Below, in pieces: positions 28,569 to 35,996 of a stretch of 64,000 nucleotides of DNA; the stretch's first letter is position 1; each line of letters starts with the position of its first letter. The position numbers and the translations under genes are program-made. The stretch is from NCBI RefSeq assembly GCF_041915215.1, contig NZ_JAYSBV010000001.1; one strand, written 5' to 3'. The notes beneath the pieces were generated by a model. It was given only the letters and a program-made list of their open reading frames with translations, was not told the DNA's origin and searched no databases. The stretch comes from Zoogloea sp021286885. GTDB lineage: Bacteria; Pseudomonadota; Gammaproteobacteria; Burkholderiales; Rhodocyclaceae.

Positions 28569-30959
28569 TCAGTTGCGCAGGGGCTTGCCGGTTTCCAGCA
28601 TGTGGGCGATGCGGGCCTGGGTTTTCGCGTTGTGCACCAGGTGCATGAACTGGGCACGCTCCACGTCCAGCAGCCAGGCTTCGGGCACCCGGGCACCGGT
28701 CTCCACCTCGCCGCCGCACAGGGCCACGGCCACGCTGCGCCCAACCTGGGCATCCCATTCGGAGATGAAGCCTCCTTCCAGCATGTTGACGATGCCCAGC
28801 TCGCAGGTCGCAATCCCGCTCCGCCCGGCCACCGGCACCGCCCCCCGGGGCACGGGCGGACGGTGGCCCGCCTCGGCCATGGCCCGCGCCCGGTGGAGCG
28901 CCGCGTGGAGCAGCTCGTGGGGGTTGAACAGAATGTCGTCGGTGGCTTGAGCAAAACCCAGATTCACCGCCTCCAGCGCGCTGCGGGAGGCCTTGCCCAT
29001 GGAAACCGTCTGGACAAAGTTCTGCACGAAGGGGAACACATCGCCCCCTGCCGCCCGGCTCGCCAGATCGGCGGCGCGCAGCACCAGCTCCTTGCAGCCG
29101 CCCCCGGCGGGAATCAGGCCCACGCCCGCCTCCACCAGCCCCACATAACTTTCCAGCGCCAGCACCCGATGATGGGCATGCATCGCAAACTCGCACCCGC
29201 CCCCAAAGGCCATGCCCTGCACGGCAGCCACCACCGGCACCCGGGCGTATTTGATGGCCTGGGTGGTGCGCTGGAAGTTGGCCACCACCTGCTCCACCTG
29301 CTCAAAGGCCCCGGCCTGGCAGGCCTGGAGCAGCTGGAGCAGATTGGCGCCCACCGCAAAGGGCGCGGCATGCCAGATCACCAGCCCGTCCAGATCCCGC
29401 TCGGCCCGGGCCAGGGCTTCCTGCATGCCCTCCAGTACGGCGGTGCCGATGGTGTGCATCTTGGAGTTGAAAGAAACGATGCCGATGCGCGCATCCCGGG
29501 CGGGCAGATGCCACAGGCGCAGCTCGGCGTTTTCCCAGAGGGTCACGCCCGGGTCGGCGGCAGCCTCTCCCTGCAGGGTTTCGGGGTAAAGCTGGCGCCC
29601 ATACACCGGCAGGCGCGAACGGGGCTGGGCGCACCGGGCGGCGGCACTCCAGGCCCCCTCGGGCCCGTGCACACCGCTGCGCCCGTCAAACACCCAGGCG
29701 GGCAAGGGGGTGGGCGCCAGGCTCAGGCCGGCCTCGATATCCGCCCGCACGGCCTCGGCCAGGGCCTGCCAGCCGGCCGCCTGCCAAGTCTCGAACGGGC
29801 CCTGGGCCCAGCCAAACCCCCAGCGCAGGGCCAGATCCAGATCCCGCGCATTGGCGGCGATGTGCTCAAGCTGCACCGCGCAGTAGTGGAACAGATCCCG
29901 ATACACCGCCCACACAAAGCGGGCCTGGGGATGGGCGCTGGCCCGCAGCCGGGCAAACCGCCGGGCCGGATCGGCCTCGGCCAGCATCTCGGCCACCTCG
30001 GGCGCCACACTGCCCGCAGCCGGGCGATGGGTGCCGCTGGCCGGGTCCAGCACCAGAATCTGCTTGCCCTCCTTGCGGAAGATGCCGCCCTGGCCCGGGG
30101 TTTTCTGGCCCAGGGCACCCTGGGCGAGCAACCCGTCCAGCCAGGCCGGCGTACGGAAATAAGCGTGCCAGGGATCGTCCGGCAGGGTGTCTTGCAGGGT
30201 TTTGACCACATGGGCCAGGGTATCCAGGCCCACCACGTCGGCGGTGCGATACGTGGCGCTCTTGGGGCGCCCCATGGCCGGGCCGGTGAGGGCGTCCACC
30301 TCATCCAGAGCCAGCCCGAAGGCCTGGGTGTGATGCATCACCGCCAGCATCGAGAACACCCCGATCCGGTTGGCGATGAAGTTGGGCGTATCCAGCGCAC
30401 GCACCACGCCCTTGCCCAGGGCGGACGTGAGCCAGGTTTCCAGCCCATCCAGCAGGGCCGGATCGGTGGCCGGGGCCGGAATCAGCTCCACCAACGACAT
30501 ATAGCGCGGCGGGTTGAAGAAATGCAGCCCGCAGAAGCGCGCCTGCCGCGCCGCCGGCAAACACCCCGCCAGCCGCGCCACCGACAGCCCGGACGTATTC
30601 GAAGCCAGAATCGCATCCTCGCCCAGATGGGGCAGGATGCGGGCGTACAGGGCTTCCTTCCAGTCCAGCCGCTCGGCAATCGCCTCAATCACCAGATCAC
30701 ACCCCGTCAGGCGCGCCAGATCCAGGTCGTAGCACAGGGGCTCGATCAGGCTCGCCCGCTCCGCAAGCGCCAGCGGCGCCGGCGTCTGCTTGCGCAAACC
30801 CTCCACCGCCTTGCGCGCCACACCCCGAGGGTCGCCCCCCGGCGCCGCCAGATCAAACAGCAACACCGGCACCCCCGCATTCGCGACATGGGCCGCAATC
30901 TGCGCCCCCATCACCCCCGCCCCCAACACCGCCACTCGGCCCAGCTTGAGTCTGCTCAC
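28569..30959 (-). CDS. 3-hydroxyacyl-CoA dehydrogenase/enoyl-CoA hydratase fusion, locus A
   Basis: The 796-residue bifunctional enzyme has a Rossmann NAD-binding domain first (AVLGAGVMGAQIAAHVANAG), the dehydrogenase C-terminal domain (NFIANRIGVFSMLAVMHHTQ), and a C-terminal crotonase domain (VAAVQGMAFGGGCEFAMHA, EAGVGLIPAGGGCKEL). This order is the reverse of E. coli FadB and matches the FadN type. It carries out the hydration and dehydrogenation steps of beta-oxidation. GTG at 30959 is chosen because AAGGAG stands five bases before it; GTG at 30962 is too close. A perfect palindrome 20 bases upstream is a likely operator. The IS/integron island begins just beyond its promoter. Confidence 0.93.
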   Translation of the reverse strand: MSRLKLGRVAVLGAGVMGAQIAAHVANAGVPVLLFDLAAPGGDPRGVARKAVEGLRKQTPAPLALAERASLIEPLCYDLDLARLTGCDLVIEAIAERLDWKEALYARILPHLGEDAILASNTSGLSVARLAGCLPAARQARFCGLHFFNPPRYMSLVELIPAPATDPALLDGLETWLTSALGKGVVRALDTPNFIANRIGVFSMLAVMHHTQAFGLALDEVDALTGPAMGRPKSATYRTADVVGLDTLAHVVKTLQDTLPDDPWHAYFRTPAWLDGLLAQGALGQKTPGQGGIFRKEGKQILVLDPASGTHRPAAGSVAPEVAEMLAEADPARRFARLRASAHPQARFVWAVYRDLFHYCAVQLEHIAANARDLDLALRWGFGWAQGPFETWQAAGWQALAEAVRADIEAGLSLAPTPLPAWVFDGRSGVHGPEGAWSAAARCAQPRSRLPVYGRQLYPETLQGEAAADPGVTLWENAELRLWHLPARDARIGIVSFNSKMHTIGTAVLEGMQEALARAERDLDGLVIWHAAPFAVGANLLQLLQACQAGAFEQVEQVVANFQRTTQAIKYARVPVVAAVQGMAFGGGCEFAMHAHHRVLALESYVGLVEAGVGLIPAGGGCKELVLRAADLASRAAGGDVFPFVQNFVQTVSMGKASRSALEAVNLGFAQATDDILFNPHELLHAALHRARAMAEAGHRPPVPRGAVPVAGRSGIATCELGIVNMLEGGFISEWDAQVGRSVAVALCGGEVETGARVPEAWLLDVERAQFMHLVHNAKTQARIAHMLETGKPLRN

Positions 30960-30979
30960 CACGTCTCCTTTGCCTGGAT

Positions 30980-31001
30980 GATTTGAACAACTGTTCAAAT
31001 C
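30980..31001 (-). promoter_or_regulatory. 22-bp perfect palindrome, candidate TetR operator of locus A
   Basis: GATTTGAACA and TGTTCAAATC are exact complements separated by AC, 20 bases upstream of the GTG start of the fusion enzyme. Size and position fit a repressor site. The best candidate regulator is the TetR gene at 33810-34493, now separated by the inserted island. Confidence 0.7.
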
Positions 31002-31092
31002 CTAGCGTAGGTGGGGGGGTGGGGGCAACGGGGGGGGAAGAAAGGAGCAGGCGCTCGCTTACTCGGATTTAAGAACCGTTATCTGTCAAGGC

Positions 31093-31389
31093 AGATGGCG
31101 CGCCATGGGATCCTGGCCAAACGCGTCAAGATCGACGTCCATTTTGCCAACCCCCGCAGCCCCTAGAGGGGGCCGGCCAGCGGGAATACCAACGGCCTGA
31201 TACGTGAGTATCTTCTCAAGGGTTTGGGTTTGGATTTATCTCAGTTCTCGCGAGGCGACCTCAGCGCAATTGCCTGAGAGCTCAATAAGTGCACGCGCAA
31301 ATAGCTCGGCTTGTAGACTCCAGCTGAAGTATTTGCGCGTGAAATCATGAACTTTGAGCAGGGTGTTGCACTTCAGACTTGAAACCACC
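31093..31389 (+). mobile_element. 3' relic of an IS30-family element
   Basis: This stretch is nearly collinear with the last 300 bases of the intact IS30-family element at 52351-53415, from AGATGGCGCGCCATG through the right inverted repeat GGGTGTTGCACTTC (31361-31374) and the terminal AGACTTGAAACCACC. Several substitutions and small deletions destroy the reading frame. The 5' part of the element is missing. Confidence 0.88.
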
Positions 31390-31391
31390 AG

Positions 31392-31463
31392 GCATAACGA
31401 CCAAGGTCAGCGGCGGTCCGACAGCGCAGCTGGCTGACCGTCCGCTGGAACGGATTGTTAGGT
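31392..31463 (-). other. Integron attC recombination site of the NYN cassette
   Basis: Read on the minus strand, the site runs from CCTAAC (complement of GTTAGG at 31457-31462) to GTTATGC (complement of GCATAAC at 31392-31398). Between them imperfect arms (CCGTTCCAGCGGACGGTC and its partner) can fold into the extruded hairpin typical of attC. The stop codon of the NYN gene lies inside the first core box, as usual for cassettes. The IS30 relic ends two bases beyond the other core. Confidence 0.8.
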
Positions 31464-32216
31464 TCGTTTTTTGGGGCGGTATGCAACAATGTTTACGATG
31501 CCTTTGCCTTTAAACTTTGTCATTTCGAATATATCAATCTTCGCAATTAACTCTGGAATTTTCGTTGCTCCGTAAGTTCGGGGGTCGAAATCTGGCTTGA
31601 GCCTTTTCAACAATCCTCCCACTGGGGCAACATTTGCCCAATCTTCGCCGTCGTCGTCTTTATATTGAAGCCAGCCGGACAAAAGCGCATCAATGATGTC
31701 TTGGGGAATTTCTTCAGCCTTCGTAGCGGGTTCTGTTCTGGTCTGTTCGTGACTTACGCCAGAAATTATCGGCTCGCCAAGATTTTCTGAAAAAATAAAA
31801 TCGTCACACGAGTTTCTAAACGAAACAGGGGTTTTTCTTTCTCCAATACCAAATACGTACACTTCAGATTCGCGAAGTCGAGACGCCAATTTTGTGAAGT
31901 CACTGTCTGATGAAACAAGAGCAAACGCGTCGTATTTTTCGGTGTACAGCAAGTCCATTGCATCAATGATTAACGATGAATCCGTCGAGTTCTTGCCTGT
32001 TGTATATGCAAATTGCTGTATTGGTTGAATAGCCAATTCGTTTAGGACTGTTTTCCAGTTTTTTAGATATTCGCTGGACCAGTCGCCGTAAGCTCGTTTT
32101 GTAATCACATGACCATGCTTTGATATCTCGTCAAGAATAGACTTGATTTTTGAGTGTTGAGCATTGTCCGCATCAATGAGAACGGCGATTTTCTTCTGAT
32201 CGTCTAAATCTTTCAT
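31458..32216 (-). CDS. NYN (LabA-like) nuclease-fold protein with OST-HTH domain; integron gene cassette
   Basis: The 252-residue protein has an N-terminal NYN/PIN-like domain with acidic residues in AVLIDADNAQHS, STDSSLIIDAMDLLY and ALVSSDSDFTKLA, which form the metal site in this family. The C-terminal part resembles an OST-HTH/LOTUS domain (VAPVGGLLKRLKPDFDPRTYG). NYN proteins are mostly RNases; the target is unknown. ATG at 32216 follows AAGGGG by six bases; the upstream TTG has no such site. The gene lies between an attI site upstream and an attC at its stop, with a Pc-type promoter further upstream. It is therefore a captured cassette, and its lower GC fits foreign origin. Confidence 0.88.
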   Translation of the reverse strand: MKDLDDQKKIAVLIDADNAQHSKIKSILDEISKHGHVITKRAYGDWSSEYLKNWKTVLNELAIQPIQQFAYTTGKNSTDSSLIIDAMDLLYTEKYDAFALVSSDSDFTKLASRLRESEVYVFGIGERKTPVSFRNSCDDFIFSENLGEPIISGVSHEQTRTEPATKAEEIPQDIIDALLSGWLQYKDDDGEDWANVAPVGGLLKRLKPDFDPRTYGATKIPELIAKIDIFEMTKFKGKGIVNIVAYRPKKRT

Positions 32217-32235
32217 ATGCAACCCCTTGAGTAGA

Positions 32236-32297
32236 ACCTAACTTTGTTTTAGGACGACTGCCCTGCTGCGCAACACCATTGCTGCTCCATAACATCA
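32236..32297 (-). other. attI site of a class 1-type integron
   Basis: On the minus strand this reads TGATGTTATGGAGCAGCAA, then GCAGCAGGGCAGTCG, then CCTAAAACAAAGTTAGGT. This is the class 1 integron attI1 sequence, as remembered, with only a few substitutions. The crossover core GTTAGGT is at 32236-32242, directly before the NYN cassette. Confidence 0.9.
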
Positions 32298-32376
32298 AAC
32301 ATCGACCCACGGTGTAACGCGCTTGCTGCTTGAATGCCCGAGGCATGGGCTGTGCAAAAAACAGCTATAACCAGCC

Positions 32377-32505
32377 ACGCAAACCAGCACTGCGCCGTTA
32401 CCACCGCTACGTCCGGTCAAGGTTCTGGACCCGTTGCGTGAGTGCATACGCTAATTGCATCACAGCTTACAAACCGAACAGGCATATGTCCACGGGGTTT
32501 GTGCC
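32377..32505 (+). pseudogene. 5' remnant of an intI1-like integron integrase gene
   Basis: Translation of this stretch gives recognisable pieces of the N-terminus of class 1 IntI: TAPLPPLR, VKVLD, LRE-IR, LHHSLQTEQAYVH. The start codon has become ACG (32377), a TAA at 32452-32454 replaces a Tyr codon, and after about 43 codons the similarity stops abruptly at 32505. The integrase is therefore dead. The remaining gene is absent from the window. Orientation opposite to the cassette is the normal integron layout. Confidence 0.88.
32464..32492 (-). promoter_or_regulatory. Cassette promoter Pc (PcW-type) inside the dead intI
   Basis: On the minus strand TGGACA (32487-32492) and TAAGCT (32464-32469) are separated by exactly 17 bases. 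These are the hexamers of the weak Pc variant of class 1 integrons. It points through attI into the NYN cassette. Confidence 0.85.
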
Positions 32506-32715
32506 TGTAGTGCTCCAATCCCCCCAGACCCACCGATAGGCGGATGATGTTCCCTTTCGAGGAAACACCGACCAAACGCAGTCGTAGAACTTTTTACCCA
32601 AGCTTCAAGCTCGAGGTCTTCAACACCCTCAAGAACCAGGGCCTCTCGGTCAGTCAGCTTGCCAAGGATATGAATCTGACCGCATCCACCATGCGGCGCT
32701 GGGTAAAATACGGTT
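32506..32715 (+). mobile_element. Relic of an IS3-family element (OrfA N-terminus)
   Basis: Similarity to intI stops at 32505 and new sequence begins with TG, as at IS3-family ends. A frame from 32544 encodes a transposase_8-type helix-turn-helix (TFYPSFKLEVFNTLKNQGLS, QLAKDMNLTASTMRRWVKYG). It breaks off near 32715, where IS5-type sequence begins. No OrfB or right end remains. Confidence 0.7.
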
Positions 32716-32739
32716 TTCGTTCCTACCCAAGCCAAATCG

Positions 32740-33071
32740 ATGGGCGTCAACTCCTGGGAAGTCTCCGATGAGTTCTGGATCCGTGTGAAGCCGCTGATTC
32801 CGCCAAAACCGGAAAGAGATCCGACCAAAACCTTCATCCGCAAACCTTGTGGCGGGCGCAAGCCCAAGCCGGCGCGGGTCGTGACCTCAAACGCCACCCC
32901 AAAAAACGGGCTCGCCGCTGGGTAGTGGAAGTTGCGCACAGCTGGTTCAATCGTTTTCGAAAACTATTGGTGCGATATGAAAAACTGGAACGCAGCTTTT
33001 TGGCGCTCAATTACTTGGCAGCCGCCACTATTGCGCTCCGGAAGGTGCCGACAACCATGAATATTGTTTAG
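32740..33071 (+). mobile_element. Internally deleted IS5-family transposase relic
   Basis: From 32740 the frame gives the start of an IS5-type transposase (WEVSDEFWIRVKPLIPPKP, RKPCGGRKPKP). In another frame, from about 32900 to the TAG at 33069, it gives the C-terminal end (RRWVVEVAHSWFNRFRKLL, LALNYLAAATIALRKV). The central DDE region is missing, so the element cannot move on its own. Confidence 0.8.
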
Positions 33072-33095
33072 GGATAAGTTCCAAAGAAGGATACT

Positions 33096-33755
33096 ATGAC
33101 TATTAACGACGTCCAATATTCATGGATACCCTCAGTGCGTAGTGACAATGATCGCTACGCAACTCACAGCGAAGCTGCTGAAGGATTGTCAGCTGTTGAC
33201 ATTTGGATTCAGCCATGGCCAACGGCTGAAGACCTACGTATTTGTTGGGGTGCGTATCAAGAGCGATTGGCGGATGAAGTGGTGGGGCTAACTCACTTTC
33301 TTATCCACACCGAATCTATTGCCGGAAAAAGCCGCACAAGAATCCATCAACTTCGTAAAAATATTGCGCAGATGATTTTGCCGGCATCAATGAGCAAATT
33401 CATCGACTCAAATGGCGTATTGACTTATGAGTGCGACGGGGATTTTATTGCCTCAGCAATGCCTGTATTGAAAGACACTCCACTCTGTTCGTTCGATGAT
33501 TTTTTGCGACGGGCTCGCGGTTTTTATTTGATTGCAATCGAACGAGACAATATAAATCTCTTGCAAAGCTTAATAGAAACCAAAGCGAGAGCTCCATCAG
33601 CATCTATTACCTACGATTTTCCAGATGTCTTTTTCGATTTTTTTAGAAATCATCCTGCGATTGGATTGTATGCTTTGGGATGCTTGGATGATCGTGACAA
33701 ATCGGTGCTTGCGATTGGAAATGAGAGGACGTTAAAGAGGTTCATGAATATATGA
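33096..33755 (+). CDS. Hypothetical protein in the integron/IS island
   Basis: The 219-residue protein was not recognised. It has no signal peptide or membrane helix and is rich in aromatic and acidic residues (VDIWIQPWPTAEDLRICWGA, DFPDVFFDFFRNHPAIGLY). The start has AAGAAGGA five bases upstream, so it may still be translated. Base composition is A+T-rich compared with the window. It lies directly between the IS5 relic and the left-end fragment of IS30, so its original promoter is probably lost. It could be another captured accessory gene. Confidence 0.55.
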   Translation: MTINDVQYSWIPSVRSDNDRYATHSEAAEGLSAVDIWIQPWPTAEDLRICWGAYQERLADEVVGLTHFLIHTESIAGKSRTRIHQLRKNIAQMILPASMSKFIDSNGVLTYECDGDFIASAMPVLKDTPLCSFDDFLRRARGFYLIAIERDNINLLQSLIETKARAPSASITYDFPDVFFDFFRNHPAIGLYALGCLDDRDKSVLAIGNERTLKRFMNI

Positions 33756-33761
33756 AACCTG

Positions 33762-33803
33762 GCGCGCTCTAGGATGAAGTGCAACACCCAATTTGATAGG
33801 GTG
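33762..33803 (+). mobile_element. Left-end relic of the IS30-family element
   Basis: GCGCGCTCTAG, then ATGAAGTGCAACACCCAATT and GATAGGGTG, matches positions 52351-52392 of the intact element with one or two changes, then similarity ends. Together with the 3' relic at 31093-31389 it frames the island with two same-orientation IS30 copies. Confidence 0.85.
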
Positions 33804-33809
33804 GCGCTT

Positions 33810-34493
33810 TCAAATCAAACCACTCACCCCCGCCGGCGCCCGGAACCCCGCCACCACAAACGGTCTGAGGCGGGCCAGGATGGCTTCGGGGTCGCCGGCG
33901 TCGGTGAGGGCGTAGGTGTCGGTCATGTGCAGCACGTCTTTGCCGGCCATGGTGTAGGCGGTGATGCCGACAAAGAAGTACATGCGCCACACCACGTCTT
34001 CCTGGCTCAGGTGGGGCAGGCTGCGCATGAAGGCCTGGCGGTAGCGGTCGATGGCTTCCTGGTATTCCTGGGGGAAGAAGGCTTCGGTGCCCGGGCCGGG
34101 TTCGTAGAAGGCGCGGCCAATGAGCTGCTTGAATACGGCGCCGGAGATGTTGTCGCGGCGGGTGAGGCGCAGGGCGGTGGAGAGAAAGGCGTCCACCAGC
34201 ACTTCAACGGGCACGGGGCCGTCGCCGGCTTCGGCTTCGAGCTTGTCGAGGTAGCTCACCCGGCTACCGCCCCGGCTGCCGAGGGCGCGTTCGTAGACGG
34301 CTTCCATCAGGCCCTGTTTGCTGCCGAAGTGGTAATTGACCAGGGCCACCGGTACGCCGGCGGCGCCGGTAATCATGCGGATGGAGGTGGCTGCGTAGCC
34401 GTTTTCCATGAACAGTTTTTCGGCGGCATCGAGGATGCGGGTTTTGGCATCGATTTTGGCGTCGGGTTGGGAGGCGTCAGCAGTACGGGCCAT
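33810..34493 (-). CDS. TetR-family transcriptional regulator, locus A
   Basis: The 227-residue protein has a TetR helix-turn-helix at about residues 18-65 (TRILDAAEKLFMENGYAATS, ITGAAGVPVALVNYHFGSKQ) and a variable ligand-binding C-terminal domain. ATG at 34493 gives a normal N-terminus; the longer frame adds Cys-rich sequence. It is transcribed on the same strand as locus A but is cut off from it by the island, whose IS30 fragment ends seven bases past its stop. It probably senses an acyl-CoA and binds the palindrome at 30980-31001; that link is inference. A terminator lies just upstream between it and fadL. Confidence 0.88.
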   Translation of the reverse strand: MARTADASQPDAKIDAKTRILDAAEKLFMENGYAATSIRMITGAAGVPVALVNYHFGSKQGLMEAVYERALGSRGGSRVSYLDKLEAEAGDGPVPVEVLVDAFLSTALRLTRRDNISGAVFKQLIGRAFYEPGPGTEAFFPQEYQEAIDRYRQAFMRSLPHLSQEDVVWRMYFFVGITAYTMAGKDVLHMTDTYALTDAGDPEAILARLRPFVVAGFRAPAGVSGLI

Positions 34494-34533
34494 AGGGGGA
34501 ATCCGGCAGAAACAAAGGCGAGGGTCGCAGATC

Positions 34534-34568
34534 AAAAAACAACGGCCCGTCGCAACGGGCCGTTGTTT
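34534..34568 (-). terminator. Rho-independent terminator of the first fadL
   Basis: A 14-base perfect stem (AAACAACGGCCCGT with its complement) and a 4-base loop lead, on the minus strand, into TTTTTT. It lies 20 bases past the fadL stop. Confidence 0.88.
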
Positions 34569-34588
34569 GCAGGGCGCACCTTACAACA

Positions 34589-35870
34589 TCAGAAGGCGGC
34601 CGAGTACTGGGCGCCCATGATCCACACGCGGGCATCGTACACGCCCGTCACGCGGCCCCGGCCCAGGGCGGTCTGGTTGTTGTCGATGTGGCTTTCGGGC
34701 ACATACAGATAGGCCACGCCAAAATCCAGGGTGGAGGTTTTGCTGGCCTTGTACTGGACGCCGGTGGAGAGCCAGGTGCGGTTGCTATCGGGCAGGGACA
34801 CGAGGCGGTGGCTGGCGTCGGGCACCGGGGTCTGATCGTAGGCGATGCCGAACTTCAGCTTGAGGGTGTCGGAATACAGGTAATTGGCACCCCAGGCATA
34901 GCGCCAGGTATCGCGGAAGGCCGTATCGAGGGTCTGGACGGTCACGCCATTGAGGGCGCCGGAGGTGCGCACGATGTCCACCTTGGGGATGGAGCTCCAG
35001 CCGGTCCAGGAGATGTCACCGAGCATTTCCCAGCGCTCATCCAGCTTCTGCACCACCGAGAGGATGAAGGTGTCGGGCAGATCCACCGAGGCCTTGGCGT
35101 TGCCGGTGGTGAGGGCCGCAGAGGCATTTGCGGCGGGGCCTTCAACAGTCAGGCTGCCTTTGAGCTCGTGCTTGACCTTGGAGCGGTAGGCGACACCCAC
35201 CCGAGTGGCGGGGCTCAGGGTGAATATGGCGCCCACGTTCCAGCCCCAGCTGTTGTCGCCTGCATTGAGGGTGGCGGTGGTGGCCGAGAGGGCCGCAGAA
35301 GTCACGGTGGCGAGGCGACCGTATTCGGCTTCCATGCGCTGGAAGTTCACGCCGGCCCCCAAGGACACCTTGTCATTCACCCGGTAAGCCACGCTGGGGT
35401 TGATGTTGTAGGTGGCGATATCAAACTTGATGGCCTGGGCGCCGCCCAGCCAGGGCTTGTTGTACTCGGTCATCAGGCCGAAGGGGGCGCCCATCCCGAC
35501 GCCCACGTACAGATCCTTGGTGAGGGCCCAGGAGAGATAGGCATTCGGCAGCGCAGCCCAGCTGCCCGCGTCGTTGCCATTGCCTGCGTTGTTAAGTACG
35601 CCGGTACTGGAGCCGCGATTGCTGAACTTGAAGGTGGGGCGCACCAGATCCAGGCCGACCGAGACTTCCCTATCCTGCAGGAAGGTCATGCCAGCCGGGT
35701 TGAAGTTAAATGGTGCTGGCGTTCTCAGCCACGGCGGCCGAACCTGCATAGGCGTTGCCGATGCCGCTGGCGTTCTGTTCGAGCAGCTGGAAACCGGCGG
35801 CCTGGGCATGGCCCGCCGCGAGGCCCAGGGCCAGCAAGGGCATCAGGCGGGCGATGGTCTTGAGTTTCAT
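34589..35870 (-). pseudogene. fadL: FadL/OmpP1-family long-chain fatty acid transporter, frameshifted
   Basis: From ATG at 35870 (AGGAG upstream) the frame encodes a signal peptide and a typical FadL start (AAGFQLLEQNASGIGNAYAG, AAVAENASTI) and then meets TAA. Removing one T at 35706-35707 restores YFNPAGMTF and the rest of a beta-barrel ending in AAF, about 426 residues in all. The intact paralogue at 40773 reads STVYFNPAGM at the same place, which confirms a single-base insertion. FadL proteins carry hydrophobic compounds across the outer membrane. The change is either a real loss of function or a sequencing error. An internal start would lack the signal peptide. Confidence 0.88.
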
Positions 35871-35996
35871 GGTGATCTCCTCACGCTTGTCCTGTCGTGC
35901 AAGGCGCTTTAGCTTTAGTTAACAGGCCCGGGGTGCGCCGGCCCGGGCCATGGTGTAACCGTACATCAATCCGGATAAATTCCAAAGGCATCCAGC

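Noticed and set aside
27348..30986. 1212-codon open frame opposite the locus A genes
   Set aside because: It spans three real genes on the other strand and their intergenic gaps, reads as His/Pro/Gly-rich noise.
32217..32222. TTG start for the NYN gene
   Set aside because: The ribosome site AAGGGG is placed for ATG 32216, not for the TTG, which would be immediately next to it.
32460..32939. 159-codon minus-strand open frame across the IS relics
   Set aside because: It runs antisense to recognisable intI, OrfA and IS5 transposase fragments and has no domain.
33803..33835. Right end of IS30 preserved next to the left-end fragment
   Set aside because: CAAATCAAACCAC only loosely resembles the true right end (GACTTGAAACCACC), and it encodes the end of the TetR gene.
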